DNA of 64,000 nt from Paenibacillus sp. FSL H8-0048 (GCF_038002825.1 NZ_JBBODF010000001.1:1798001-1862000); one strand, 5' to 3'. Positions 1 to 9,033 are shown, numbered from the stretch's first letter. Notes: generated by a model not told the origin, from the letters alone. Made by a program: numbers and translations.

Positions 1-196
1 TTGGCAGGTTCATCACATATTCGAAGTTATCCAGGCCCACCCACTTCTGATCCCCGAACAAGCCCTTGGCAGGGATGAATTTCTGGAACGCGATCATGAC
101 ACCGGCCATGGGGACGTAGGAGAACAGAATGATCATCACCAGTCCCGGCAAAAGCATCAAATGAAGCGGCAGTTCTTTTCGCAGTTTTGCTCTCAT
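1..196 (-). CDS. Sugar ABC transporter permease, LplB/YteP type (partial, cut by window edge)
   Basis: Only the first 65 codons are inside the window; the rest lies beyond base 1. The start is the ATG at 194-196, preceded by a GGAGG at good spacing. The peptide begins MRAKLRKELPLHLMLLPG, then a first membrane helix (LVMIILFSYVPMAGVMIAF), then QKF and a loop with VGLDNFEYV. This is the usual N-terminus of LplB/YteP-type permeases (compare YTPMFGILMAFKDYS in the permease at 7947-8924). It follows the binding lipoprotein at 270-1997 by 73 bases on the same strand, so the two should belong to one importer operon with further genes outside the window. The sugar is unknown. Confidence 0.85.
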   Translation of the reverse strand, partial: MRAKLRKELPLHLMLLPGLVMIILFSYVPMAGVMIAFQKFIPAKGLFGDQKWVGLDNFEYVMNLP

Positions 197-269
197 TGTT
201 ATCCTCCACATCTGCAGGGCTAGAATGGAATGGAGGAAGAAAAGGTCGTTTTCTTCCTCCAGAGGCGCC

Positions 270-1997
270 TTATTTCTTAGTCGCTGCGTACCATTCGTTG
301 ACCTCTTGCGTAATTTGATCGCCGCCCAGCTTCTGCCAGTCCTTCACGAACTGGTCGAACTTATCGATCGGATCACCCAGAATGATTTTGACAAACATTT
401 CATTCTGCTGCTTCTCAAGCGTTGTCTTGCGCTCAACCATGGTCGGAGTCGGAGCGCCGACGAATTTCTCCTGCAGGAACTGGTCATTCTTGATATATTG
501 GTCGGCTATGCCCATGGAGCCCTGCTCACCATAGATCCGCTCCCAGCCCCATAAGGAGAAGCCTTCTGTTGAACCTGAAGCATAGGACTCAAGCTTCTCC
601 TGGATTGTCTTCGCTTCACCTTTCAGGGTGGAGAAATCACCGGCCTTGCGGGCAGCATCAATCTCCCGGAACGCGTCTACGTTCTTCGTAACCGGATACG
701 GCGTAACCGGGGATAACTGCCAGACGCTCTCCGCTTCCGGCGGTGCATAGTACTTATCGAATTCGGCCGTCTCGCCCCAGTTCTTCTCCACATGCAGATT
801 GAACAATTTAATGACCGCTTCCGGGTGTGCGGCGCCCTTCTTGACCGCGAAGAAGCGGGTCGTGCTGAACTTCAGCGGTACCTTCGGCGTGTCTCCCGAT
901 TCCGAGACAATCGGGAAGGCCTGCCACTGGGCTTTGGGATCGTTGTCACGGTTAAGCTGCAGCGGCCAGATGGAATTCCATTGCTCGCCGTACTCCATCC
1001 CGATCTTGCCGGCTGAGATCAGCTCGGAGACCTTGCCGCCGTCCTTCACGCCGAACTCCTGATCCAGCTGCCCTTTCTTGGCCATATCCTGCAGCACCTG
1101 AAGCGCTTTCTTCACTTCCGGCTGAATGCTGCCGTAGACCAGCTTGCCGCTGCCGTCATCCACCCAGATGTTCGGGTACGCATTGTATCCGGCCATGAAG
1201 CCTTCCAGTCCCATGGCCCCGCCCCACAGGTCCTTGGTAATGCCAAGGCCGTAGGTATCCTTCTTCCCGTTTCCGTCGGGGTCCTTATCCACGAACGCTT
1301 CAGAGATTGCCAGGACATCCGCCATTGTCTTCGGCGGCTGCATCCCGAGCTTTTCCAGCCAGTCGGTCCGAATCCAGATGTACATCGACCGTTCAATAGA
1401 GGATTCCAGGCTCGGAATAGCCATCAGCTTGCCATCGAAGGTCGCGGCATCGAACACACTTGTTCCTTCTCCCGACAGCACCTTCTTTGTGAACGGTGAA
1501 GCATACTTTTCATATAACGCCGTCATATCCTCAAGCTGGTCCGAATCGGCCAATTGCTTAAGCTGGGTGGCGTTGACCGGCGTTACATCCGGCAGATCCC
1601 CGGAGGCCAGAGTGACATTGATTTTCTGCAAGTACTGGTCCGAGGTCTGGCTGCCCTTCACAATCCAGTTATATTTGATCTTGATGCCGAGCTGATCCTC
1701 ATACAACTTGGTCCAGCGGTTGTTATCAATCGTCTCGTCCTTCAATACGCCAAGCACGTTATTCTCTACCACATCGCTAAGATCTCTGACGAACGACAAC
1801 TCAATCGGAGGATCGTATTTGCCGAGCGGACTCTCATCTACAGCTGCGCTTGGCTTCGGATCATTACCGGCTGGCGTTTCCTTCCCGCCGTTACCGGATT
1901 CCAGCTTGCCTGAGCAAGCGGACAACAGCAGTGCAGACAACAACAGGATGGAAGTACTCTTCAGTAAGCTCTGACCTTTTCTTGTACCTGTCTTCAT
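270..1997 (-). CDS. Extracellular solute-binding lipoprotein of a sugar ABC importer (LplA type)
   Basis: This 575-residue lipoprotein captures an oligosaccharide outside the membrane and hands it to an LplB/LplC-type permease pair. It has a short basic N-terminus, a hydrophobic stretch and a lipobox (LLLSAC, then SGK), so it should be lipid-anchored at the Cys. A DxDxNGxxD loop (DKDPDGNGKKD) near residue 240 is typical of this family and may bind calcium. I chose the ATG at 1997, which has GGGGG about seven bases upstream; an in-frame TTG six codons earlier lacks an SD. It is transcribed ahead of the partial permease at 1-196 and behind a promoter overlapped by a cre-like site. The substrate cannot be read from sequence. 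Confidence 0.88.
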   Translation of the reverse strand: MKTGTRKGQSLLKSTSILLLSALLLSACSGKLESGNGGKETPAGNDPKPSAAVDESPLGKYDPPIELSFVRDLSDVVENNVLGVLKDETIDNNRWTKLYEDQLGIKIKYNWIVKGSQTSDQYLQKINVTLASGDLPDVTPVNATQLKQLADSDQLEDMTALYEKYASPFTKKVLSGEGTSVFDAATFDGKLMAIPSLESSIERSMYIWIRTDWLEKLGMQPPKTMADVLAISEAFVDKDPDGNGKKDTYGLGITKDLWGGAMGLEGFMAGYNAYPNIWVDDGSGKLVYGSIQPEVKKALQVLQDMAKKGQLDQEFGVKDGGKVSELISAGKIGMEYGEQWNSIWPLQLNRDNDPKAQWQAFPIVSESGDTPKVPLKFSTTRFFAVKKGAAHPEAVIKLFNLHVEKNWGETAEFDKYYAPPEAESVWQLSPVTPYPVTKNVDAFREIDAARKAGDFSTLKGEAKTIQEKLESYASGSTEGFSLWGWERIYGEQGSMGIADQYIKNDQFLQEKFVGAPTPTMVERKTTLEKQQNEMFVKIILGDPIDKFDQFVKDWQKLGGDQITQEVNEWYAATKK

Positions 1998-2046
1998 AGT
2001 CAACCCCCAGTTCAATTATTGTGGTCTTTATTTTGGTTACGCTTTC

Positions 2047-2076
2047 ATTATGAGGGAGGCATCTATTTAATGACAA
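2047..2076 (-). promoter_or_regulatory. SigmaA-like promoter of the 270-1997 importer operon
   Basis: Read on the minus strand: -35 TTGTCA (2071-2076), 18-base spacer, -10 CATAAT (2047-2052); each hexamer matches consensus at 5 of 6 positions. It lies about 50 bases upstream of the lipoprotein start and shares its -35 with the cre-like site at 2071-2084. Confidence 0.5.
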
Positions 2077-2084
2077 CGCTCACA
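2071..2084. promoter_or_regulatory. cre-like (CcpA) operator overlapping the -35
   Basis: TGACAACGCTCACA matches the catabolite-response element consensus TGWAANCGNTNWCA at every fixed position except one (C instead of A at position 4). It covers the -35 of the promoter at 2047-2076, where CcpA binding would block transcription when preferred sugars are present. The consensus is established for Bacillus; its use here is inferred. Confidence 0.5.
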
Positions 2085-2131
2085 TTTTTACTTCACTTAT
2101 CCGGCATTGACAAAATCCCGGATGCAACGCT

Positions 2132-2911
2132 TTAACTGCGCTTATCTTGCAGCTCCAGTCCTCCAGCTCCGGTTGCTTCTACGCTACTCGCCGGATACTC
2201 CTGTTTGACCTCTTCACGGTATGCGCCCGGCGTCATTCCTGTATACTTTTTGAACACTTTGGTGAAATAATGCTTGTCCTCGAACCCGACCTTCTTACCG
2301 ATGGCGTTCGCGGATAACCGGCCATGAGACCGGAGCAGCCTCTGGGCCTCCTTGATGCGAAATCCGTTCAGATAATTGACAAACGTATCGCCGGTCACTC
2401 TTTTAAACAGACTGCTGATATATTTCGGATGAAGATTCATCAATTCGGCCAGATGGCCCAGCGACAGATCGTTCATATAATGGGTTTTGGTATAAGCAAG
2501 TATGCGCTTCGCATGGTTCGAGTACTCCGGATCAGCTTCTGAGGGAAGCTCCTGTTCAATCCGCGCCAGCAGAGCGGCAATCTCGTCCTTGCCCAGCGGC
2601 TTCAGCAGATAATCCACGACTCCTGTGCGGAGCGCTCTGCGTACATATTCAAACTCATCGTAGCCCGTCAGAATAATGAAACGGTCGCACAGACCGCTCT
2701 CCCGGGCCGCCTCAATGAGCTCGAAGCCATTTTTCTCCGGCATATGAAGATCTGTTATGGTCACATCCGGCATACAGTCTGTCATGAGCTCCAAGGCCTC
2801 AAACGCATTGTCCGCCCTGAACACCTCCGTCCCGAGCGGAGCCGCCTCCCCTATAATCTTCACCAGCCCGTTCAGAATCAGCGGTTCGTCATCTACAATC
2901 AGTACTCTCAT
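2132..2911 (-). CDS. Response regulator, REC plus AraC-type DNA-binding domain (YesN type, short)
   Basis: A 259-residue two-component regulator. The REC domain (about 1-120) shows the acidic pocket (VDDEP), the phospho-acceptor Asp54 (ITDLHMP) and the conserved Lys (LLKPL). An AraC-type double HTH (about 150-245) follows almost directly and ends with the family signature FKKYTGMTPGAYR. Most YesN regulators in sugar operons exceed 500 residues with a middle domain; this one lacks it. The start is the ATG at 2909-2911 behind AGGAGG; the open frame runs further upstream without ribosome signals. It sits between two binding-protein genes and downstream of a terminator, and no histidine kinase is visible in the window. 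It probably controls one of the flanking importers. Confidence 0.87.
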   Translation of the reverse strand: MRVLIVDDEPLILNGLVKIIGEAAPLGTEVFRADNAFEALELMTDCMPDVTITDLHMPEKNGFELIEAARESGLCDRFIILTGYDEFEYVRRALRTGVVDYLLKPLGKDEIAALLARIEQELPSEADPEYSNHAKRILAYTKTHYMNDLSLGHLAELMNLHPKYISSLFKRVTGDTFVNYLNGFRIKEAQRLLRSHGRLSANAIGKKVGFEDKHYFTKVFKKYTGMTPGAYREEVKQEYPASSVEATGAGGLELQDKRS

Positions 2912-2949
2912 GTTTGCTCTTCCTCCTGTTGTAATGAGTATCGTCTGAC

Positions 2950-2981
2950 ACAAAATAAGGTAGAGGCTCATCGCCTCTACC
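2950..2981 (-). terminator. Rho-independent terminator after the 2995-4551 lipoprotein gene
   Basis: A perfect 9-bp stem (GGTAGAGGC / GCCTCTACC) with a 5-base loop is followed on the minus strand by TTATTTTG. It lies just after the lipoprotein stop and should end most transcripts of the 8924-2995 operon before the response-regulator gene. Confidence 0.75.
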
Positions 2982-2994
2982 AGTTGTCCCTGAT

Positions 2995-4551
2995 TTACTT
3001 GAACAGTTCCTTCTTCTTCTGATACGTGTCGTTGGCCCAATCGACCAACTGCTGCAAGCCCAGGCTCTCGGCCGTTTTCACCAGGTTCTCGTAATTGGCT
3101 GCTGCCTCCGCTTCAGAGCTTGCCAGATAGACCTTGACCTTCTCATTTTTAATCATCTCGTCAATTTTGGTCTTAAGCGTCTTCTCCGCAGAATCCGGCT
3201 GGGTCTGAATCAGGCCGAGCGCCGGCTTATAGGTTGTGATCGCCTTCGTCTCCATCAGCGCCTGTGTCTTCTGCTTGCCCGGCACATATCCTCTCATGCC
3301 CTCCATGACACCGTCATTGTACAGCACCCACCAGCCGATGCCGTTTGCATTCATGAAGTCCTGATCAGAGGAATCATACTTCAGATCCGGGTGTCCCTCT
3401 TCATTCCACGTCCAATGCTCGCCCTCTACCCCGAACATCGTCAGCTTCTTCCCTTCGTCACTGGCCAGATATTGCAGAAGCTTGATCGAGGCCTCCGGGT
3501 CCTTATTCTTCTTGGTGATGAAGGTGCCGGCGAAGCCAAGTCCCGTGCTTACCTTCTTCGCTTCTTTGGTCAATGCGCTCGGCAGCATTTTGAAGGTAAA
3601 CGTACCGTTGTTTTTCTTAATCGCGCTGTTGTCCGTATCCGCAGTGCCTACGGTGTGGCCGTGGGCGAACGCTTTGCCGCTGGTCGCATACTGCTCGTCG
3701 ATCTGATCATTGGCAAACGCAAAGTTCTCGGCCAGAATGTAGCCACTCCGGTACAGGCTGTTCATGAATTTGAAGAACTCCAGCATTTGCGGCTGTCTGA
3801 TGAAATAATCGACTTTCCCGTCTTGTTCATACCAATTGTCAAACAGGGCCTCAGCACCGAATTGCTGGAGAAAATATTGCTCGATCCAGTTCTTGTCCAG
3901 CACCAGCGGCACCATGTCGGGATACTTCTCCTTGACCATCCCCAGCACCTTCACGAAGTCATCCAGCGTCTGGACCGGGGGATTCCCCAGCTCCTTCAGG
4001 ATATCTTCACGCACAGCAATCCCCGGATTGCCGTCCCCGCCGAGCGCAAATTTATTCTTGGACATCTCTTCCTGGGTGGCAAAAGCATTGCGGACCGTAT
4101 AGAAGTTGCCGTTATCCATCGTATTGATGGCAATTCGGGTGGGGTCCAGCTTGAAGTCCGGCGCATACTTCTCAATCAGCTCATTCCACGAATACGACAG
4201 TTTGGCGTCGGACATCCGCCCTACGTTGCTGGAGGTGAGCACCAGATCCGGCAAATCGCCTGATGCAATCATTAGCGGGAGCTGCTTGTCGTCGGTGGCT
4301 ACGGTTACATTCAGCTTAACGCCAGTCTTCTCGGTGATTTTCTCCGCAATCGGTCCCTTCCACTCCTTAGTTGCCCACCAGGGAAAATCAATGAACAAGG
4401 ATAATTCCTTCACAGCTCCGGCTCCGGCTGTTGCGGCAGCTTCCTCCGGCTTGCTTCCTTCGTTGTTTCCGCCGCAGGCGGACAATAGTCCCAGCGTCAA
4501 GGTAACGGCCATGGTTGCCGCAAGCATCTTGTGGCTTGTTCTCTTTGTCAA
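2995..4551 (-). CDS. Extracellular solute-binding lipoprotein of a sugar ABC importer
   Basis: A 518-residue lipoprotein. The N-terminus MTKRTSHK leads into a hydrophobic segment and the lipobox LLSAC, then GGN, so it should be anchored by a lipidated Cys. The body has the usual family-1 binding-protein pattern (ASGDLPDLV, DILKELGNPP, long C-terminal helices). The start is TTG at 4551, with GGAGGG six bases upstream. It follows the GH2 gene by 18 bases in the operon with the permeases at 7048-8924, so these should form one importer feeding the intracellular GH2 enzyme. Its sequence differs clearly from the lipoprotein at 270-1997, so the ligands may differ. Confidence 0.9.
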   Translation of the reverse strand: MTKRTSHKMLAATMAVTLTLGLLSACGGNNEGSKPEEAAATAGAGAVKELSLFIDFPWWATKEWKGPIAEKITEKTGVKLNVTVATDDKQLPLMIASGDLPDLVLTSSNVGRMSDAKLSYSWNELIEKYAPDFKLDPTRIAINTMDNGNFYTVRNAFATQEEMSKNKFALGGDGNPGIAVREDILKELGNPPVQTLDDFVKVLGMVKEKYPDMVPLVLDKNWIEQYFLQQFGAEALFDNWYEQDGKVDYFIRQPQMLEFFKFMNSLYRSGYILAENFAFANDQIDEQYATSGKAFAHGHTVGTADTDNSAIKKNNGTFTFKMLPSALTKEAKKVSTGLGFAGTFITKKNKDPEASIKLLQYLASDEGKKLTMFGVEGEHWTWNEEGHPDLKYDSSDQDFMNANGIGWWVLYNDGVMEGMRGYVPGKQKTQALMETKAITTYKPALGLIQTQPDSAEKTLKTKIDEMIKNEKVKVYLASSEAEAAANYENLVKTAESLGLQQLVDWANDTYQKKKELFK

Positions 4552-4569
4552 TGTAATCCCTCCATATGA

Positions 4570-7011
4570 TTAGTTCACAGGAATATCCAGACTAACCGGT
4601 TCCAGCCCGTCCACGCTGACTGTCAGCGTGGAGATTCCCGGCTCACCCCCTGCACGGACAACGGCCAGCAATCTGCCTTTGAAGGACGTGAACCGGCCAG
4701 CCGTATAATTCTCGGCCGTCTGCGGCCGGCCGGTACCGAAGCCAGCCAGAGACGCTGTGCCTTCTACCCGGGCAACCGCCGGCAGCGAGGCTTCCGGCAC
4801 GCAATGGCCGGCGGCGTCGATGATCTCAACAACCGCGTAACAGAGCGATTGCCCATCGGCGGACAGCTCCTTTTTCTCCGGAACAATGCGGATGCCCGCT
4901 GGCTCTCCAGCCGAGTGAAGCACATCGCTGGAACCTTTACTGCCGCCCGTATAACTGACAGCCTCCAAGGTGCCCGGCATATAGGTAAGAACAAAGCGCG
5001 CCTTGAAGCGGTTAGACTTCCCGGCCGGCTGCCTGCCCAGGCTTACGCCGTTCAGAATGAGCTCGACTTCCTCAGCCGCCGAGTAGACATCGACCGTAAC
5101 GGATTGTTCCTCGTACCCGCTCCAGGTCCAGGCATGATCGCATTCCGGCCAGCCCCAGCCGCTAATCAGCTCGGTTTTACCGAAGTTCCGGGGATGATGG
5201 GAGGCAATGAAGGTTTCGTCAGAGCCCCAGACAATCCGCCGGTAAGCCAGCTGGGGGCGCGCGAAGCCGCATAGATCGAAATCCGCATCATAGGACAAGC
5301 GCCAAGGGTATGGAGACACATGTAAGGTTTTACGCCCCTCATCTGCCTCATGCGGTTCCACATATAACGTCTTACCGAGTCCGGCCTCACCGATGTAATC
5401 GAAGCTGGTCCAGTTGAAATCACCGATAATATAAGGATGTTGCTCCACACCTTCCCAATATTTATCCATATCTCTGGCTATGCTCTCGGTTGAGCAGATT
5501 ACCCGGTCAGGATATTTATGGGCAGCGGCAGCGAATTGATGAATCAGGTAGTTGTAGCCGACAATATCGAGCGGAGCGCAGAAGGCTTCGGTATAGCCGT
5601 CCCACACCTGCTTGCCGAACTCCGTGTCGAAGTTGACGAAGCCTGCTGACTCCTTGGGCGGATTCTTGAGATCATCATAGAATCGCTGCTGATCCTCATC
5701 CTCCAGCCCGCTGAAGAAGGTGCATACCGCATTGGTCACCGGACGGCTCGGGTCCAGCTCTCTGACCCATGCCGCCAGCCGGGCAGCCCACTCATATCCG
5801 CCGGACAACCCTCCGCGCTCATTGACTTCATTGCCTGTTGACCACATGATGATGCTGGGATGATTGCGGTCACGCCGGATAAAGGCTTCGATGTCAGATT
5901 TCCAGCTGCTCTCGAAAAACAAGCTGTAATCATGCGGATTTTTGTCCATCGTCCACATATCGAAGGCTTCATTCATCACCAGCAGGCCCAGCCGGTCGCA
6001 GGCATCCAGCATATCCCTGGACGGCGGATTATGAGCGCAGCGGATGGCGTTATATCCGTTATCCTTGTGCAGCTTCATTTTGCGGTACTCGCTGTCCCTG
6101 TAGGAGGCAGCCCCGAGAATCCCGTGATCATGGTGCACACAGCCGCCCTTCAGTTTGACCGTGCGCCCGTTCAGCATAAGACCGTTCTTCACATCAACAC
6201 TGAGCGTGCGGATGCCAAACAGTGTGCTGTCACTGTCATAGTGCCTGTCGCTCCCATTCAGAGATGCGGTAATGCGGTACAGACACGGGTAATCAATATC
6301 CCAACATTCGGCATGTTCAACCGCGACCGTCACCCGGCCCACGGCCTTCTGCGCTGCCGGTACATAGACCCGCACTCTGCCACTTCCCGCCTCACCCCCT
6401 CCGGCTTCCTTCTCCAGCTTAAGGTCCACCCATACACTCGCCGGGGTATCCGTATGATTCGCTACCGTTGTCTCCACAATGATGAACGCTGTGCCGCCCA
6501 CGATATGCGAGGTGCGGGCATAGATTCCCCATGGCACGATATGCAGCTTCGGGCTGATTAACAGATCGACATGGCGGTATAGGCCTGAACCCGTATACCA
6601 GCGGGAGTTGGGCTGTGCGGCGTTGTTGACCGTAACCGCGAGCCGGTTCGGCTTGCCGGGCTTAATATAAGGCGTGAGGTCCGCATGGAATGGAGTATAT
6701 CCGTAATGATGCTGGGCAACAGTATGTCCGTTAAGCACCACAGTGGTGTTCATATAAGCGCCGTCGAATTCGAGCAGAACCCGCTTGCCCTCTGCCTCTG
6801 CCGGGATATCCAGCAGCTTGGTGTAAGTGCCGATTCCTCCGCCGTAATACCCGGTTGCCCTTCCGCCGGGAGCCTCCGCCCAGGTATCCGTTTCAATCGT
6901 GAAGTCATGCGGCAGATGGACGATCCTTGCCTGCCCGTTTTCCTTGCGCTGAATGTGAAACGGCTTTCCGTGTTCAAACTCCCAATTCCGGTCCAGATTC
7001 TCTCTAAGCAA
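4570..7011 (-). CDS. Glycoside hydrolase family 2 (beta-galactosidase-like)
   Basis: An 813-residue cytoplasmic enzyme with no signal peptide. Order: GH2 sugar-binding domain (about 1-170), immunoglobulin-like domain (about 175-285), TIM barrel (about 290-570), then beta-sandwich C-terminal domains resembling DUF4982 and an Ig-like fold. The predicted acid/base is Glu395 in STGNEVNERG, following HPSIIMW; the predicted nucleophile is Glu509 in VICSTESI. A retaining beta-galactosidase, beta-glucuronidase or related exo-hydrolase is expected, but the sugar cannot be fixed from sequence. It sits between importer permeases and their lipoprotein, so it probably cleaves the imported oligosaccharide inside the cell. 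Confidence 0.92.
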   Translation of the reverse strand: MLRENLDRNWEFEHGKPFHIQRKENGQARIVHLPHDFTIETDTWAEAPGGRATGYYGGGIGTYTKLLDIPAEAEGKRVLLEFDGAYMNTTVVLNGHTVAQHHYGYTPFHADLTPYIKPGKPNRLAVTVNNAAQPNSRWYTGSGLYRHVDLLISPKLHIVPWGIYARTSHIVGGTAFIIVETTVANHTDTPASVWVDLKLEKEAGGGEAGSGRVRVYVPAAQKAVGRVTVAVEHAECWDIDYPCLYRITASLNGSDRHYDSDSTLFGIRTLSVDVKNGLMLNGRTVKLKGGCVHHDHGILGAASYRDSEYRKMKLHKDNGYNAIRCAHNPPSRDMLDACDRLGLLVMNEAFDMWTMDKNPHDYSLFFESSWKSDIEAFIRRDRNHPSIIMWSTGNEVNERGGLSGGYEWAARLAAWVRELDPSRPVTNAVCTFFSGLEDEDQQRFYDDLKNPPKESAGFVNFDTEFGKQVWDGYTEAFCAPLDIVGYNYLIHQFAAAAHKYPDRVICSTESIARDMDKYWEGVEQHPYIIGDFNWTSFDYIGEAGLGKTLYVEPHEADEGRKTLHVSPYPWRLSYDADFDLCGFARPQLAYRRIVWGSDETFIASHHPRNFGKTELISGWGWPECDHAWTWSGYEEQSVTVDVYSAAEEVELILNGVSLGRQPAGKSNRFKARFVLTYMPGTLEAVSYTGGSKGSSDVLHSAGEPAGIRIVPEKKELSADGQSLCYAVVEIIDAAGHCVPEASLPAVARVEGTASLAGFGTGRPQTAENYTAGRFTSFKGRLLAVVRAGGEPGISTLTVSVDGLEPVSLDIPVN

Positions 7012-7047
7012 TGTTTATCTCTCCCTGTTTTGTTCTCAGCATTCTGA

Positions 7048-7929
7048 TTAACCTTTGACAGAACCTAACATAATTCCGTGTACAAAATACTTCTGCAGGA
7101 AAGGATACACGCAGATGATCGGCAGGATGGAGACGACCATCGAGGTGACCTGCAACGAGAAGCTGGTGACCCCGCCGCCGGGCCGGTTGGCCACTGCCAC
7201 CGAATCCATCGGGGCGTTGCTCTGGTTGATGATCTCCATCATTCGGAACGTAAGCGTCCGCAGATTCTCGGATTGGACGAAATACGCGGAATCCAGCCAG
7301 GAATTCCATTGGCCTACACCCATGAACAGAGCCATGGTGGCAAGCAGCGGCATCGAGACCGGCAGGATGATGCGGAAGTAAATCGTGAACTCGCCTGCGC
7401 CGTCCATGTGAGCAGATTCCTTCAATTCACCGGGAATCTCCCGGAAGAACGAGATGGCGATCAGCAAGAAAAACGTATTCAGCATAGAAGGGACAATGTA
7501 CACACCAAACGTATTCAGCAGTCCCAATGAACGCAGCACCACGTAATACGGAATCAGGCCGCCGGAGAAGTACATCGCGAAAATAATCAGGGTGAAATAA
7601 AATTTACTGAACAGCAGGTCCCGGTGAGACAGCGCGTAGGCGACGAGACTGGTAAGCAGAAGCCCAAGCGCAGTGCCGGAGACCGTGCGGGCCACAGTAA
7701 CCAGAAATGCCTTCATCCATTTGGGGTCCTCCAGAAAAATCCTGTAATTCTCAAAGGTTACACTGCGCGGCCATAAATACATCCCGCCCAACAATGTGTC
7801 AGATCCCTTGTTAAACGAAGCAATCAGTACATAATAAAAGGGATATAGCATCGTTAGCGCAATAATGGAAAGAAGCAAATAAACAATGCTGTCCATAACC
7901 AGATCTTTTTGTTTTTGACTCTTGGGCAC
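7048..7929 (-). CDS. Carbohydrate ABC transporter permease (YtcP/LplC type)
   Basis: A 293-residue inner-membrane permease with about six helices. It begins with IVYLLLSIIALTMLYPFYYVL-like helix content and the family signature SFNKGSD. The cytoplasmic coupling (EAA-like) loop is near FFREIPGELKESAHMDGAGE, and the end (QKYFVHGIMLGSVKG) is characteristic of YtcP/LplC proteins. It lies 17 bases after the partner permease and 36 bases before the GH2 gene. No ATPase gene is present in the operon; in Bacillus such importers share the MsmX-type ATPase, which is probably true here. Confidence 0.92.
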   Translation of the reverse strand: MPKSQKQKDLVMDSIVYLLLSIIALTMLYPFYYVLIASFNKGSDTLLGGMYLWPRSVTFENYRIFLEDPKWMKAFLVTVARTVSGTALGLLLTSLVAYALSHRDLLFSKFYFTLIIFAMYFSGGLIPYYVVLRSLGLLNTFGVYIVPSMLNTFFLLIAISFFREIPGELKESAHMDGAGEFTIYFRIILPVSMPLLATMALFMGVGQWNSWLDSAYFVQSENLRTLTFRMMEIINQSNAPMDSVAVANRPGGGVTSFSLQVTSMVVSILPIICVYPFLQKYFVHGIMLGSVKG

Positions 7930-7946
7930 AGTTAACGCTCCTTTCT

Positions 7947-8924
7947 CTAGAATAGGCTTGAGCCAGAGACGCGCTTGGCAATGAAGTTACTGGAGAAGAT
8001 TAGAATGACCGAGATAACAGACTGGATTAAATCAATCGCACTTGCATACGAGAACCGGCCGTCGCTTAACCCCACCTTGAACGCATAGGTCTGCACGATT
8101 TCCGAGGTCGGATTATTAATGCTGTTCCCCAGGAGATACGCCTGCTCAAAGTTAGAGCCGACCAAGCCGCCTCCAAGAATGCTGCCGATGGTCAGAACCA
8201 GCACGACCACGATGGTCCCCTTCATCCCCGGCAGTGTAATATGGCGGATACGGGCCAGCCTGCCAGCCCCGTCAATCTCGGCGGCTTCATATAGAGAAGG
8301 ATTGATGCCTGTAATGGCCGCCAAAAAGATAATAGTCCACCAGCCCATCTCTTTCCACACGGCACTTCCTACCGCGAGGCCCCAGAAATAATTCGGACTG
8401 GTCAGAATATTAAGCGGCTGGTCGATGAATCCGGCTTGCAGCAGCGCTTTGTTCACAAGACCGAGATCTGCGGACAGGAACGCATAGGAGACCCCGACCA
8501 CCACTACCCAGGAGATAAAATGCGGCAAATAGCTGATGGTCTGCACAAACCGCTTGAACGGCATGCTTTTCACTTCGTTGAGCAGAATGGCCAGTATGAT
8601 TGGAGCTGGAAAAGCAAAAATCACCTTCAGGAAGCTGAGCACGAGCGTATTCCTGACGATCTTCCCGAACTGATAATCATGTACAAATTCATCGAAATAG
8701 CGGAGACCCACCCAATCACTTGTAAAAATCCCCTTGATCCCGTCGGAAATACTGTAGTCCTTAAATGCCATCAGAATCCCGAACATCGGCGTATAGGAGA
8801 AAATCACCAGAAATATCAGGCCAAGTCCGACAAATAAATGGAGCACTTTTTGTTTTTTAAACCGCTTCCATATCTGGCCCCGCTGAACCTCCGCGCCGGT
8901 TACGTTTGTTTCGAGCTGCATCAT
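7947..8924 (-). CDS. Carbohydrate ABC transporter permease (YteP/LplB type)
   Basis: A 325-residue permease, partner of the 7048-7929 protein. It shows the N-terminal family pattern LFLVIFSYTPMFGILMAFKDYS, about six helices, and the coupling loop around NPSLYEAAEIDGAGR. The start was set at the ATG at 8922-8924 because AAAGGAGG lies just upstream; the frame is open for 19 more codons but without an SD. It is the first gene of the operon permease-permease-GH2-lipoprotein. The upstream 228-base region holds a promoter and a cre-like site and is shared with divergent AraC genes, which are the likely activators. Confidence 0.92.
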   Translation of the reverse strand: MMQLETNVTGAEVQRGQIWKRFKKQKVLHLFVGLGLIFLVIFSYTPMFGILMAFKDYSISDGIKGIFTSDWVGLRYFDEFVHDYQFGKIVRNTLVLSFLKVIFAFPAPIILAILLNEVKSMPFKRFVQTISYLPHFISWVVVVGVSYAFLSADLGLVNKALLQAGFIDQPLNILTSPNYFWGLAVGSAVWKEMGWWTIIFLAAITGINPSLYEAAEIDGAGRLARIRHITLPGMKGTIVVVLVLTIGSILGGGLVGSNFEQAYLLGNSINNPTSEIVQTYAFKVGLSDGRFSYASAIDLIQSVISVILIFSSNFIAKRVSGSSLF

Positions 8925-8986
8925 TCGTTCCTCCTTTACCTGTAGTTTACCTTCCCGGGGAAGCGCGGCGTAAGCTAACATTTTCT

Positions 8987-9000
8987 AGAAAGCGTTGTCA
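8987..9000. promoter_or_regulatory. cre-like (CcpA) operator
   Basis: AGAAAGCGTTGTCA matches TGWAANCGNTNWCA at all fixed positions except the first. It lies just downstream of the candidate promoter at 9005-9033 for the GH2 importer operon, where CcpA binding would repress it. A second cre-like site stands before the other importer (2071-2084). Confidence 0.5.
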
Positions 9001-9004
9001 CTTT

Positions 9005-9033
9005 TATATATCGGGCACCGTTTTCTAAAACAA
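9005..9033 (-). promoter_or_regulatory. Candidate promoter of the GH2 importer operon
   Basis: Minus-strand -35 TTGTTT (9028-9033), 17-base spacer, -10 TATATA (9005-9010). Each hexamer matches at 4 of 6 positions, so it is weak and would fit a promoter that needs an AraC activator. Confidence 0.35.

Noticed and set aside
27-209. 60-codon minus-strand frame starting MEDNNESK
   Set aside because: It is out of frame with the ABC permease read from the ATG at 196, which has a proper SD and a membrane helix; the permease frame is the real one.
3391-4263. 290-codon plus-strand open frame opposite the binding lipoprotein gene
   Set aside because: Shadow frame of a well-supported lipoprotein gene, with no SD and no recognisable domain.
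5860-6561. 233-codon plus-strand frame inside the GH2 gene
   Set aside because: Lies wholly within the GH2 gene on the opposite strand; no motif or ribosome signal.
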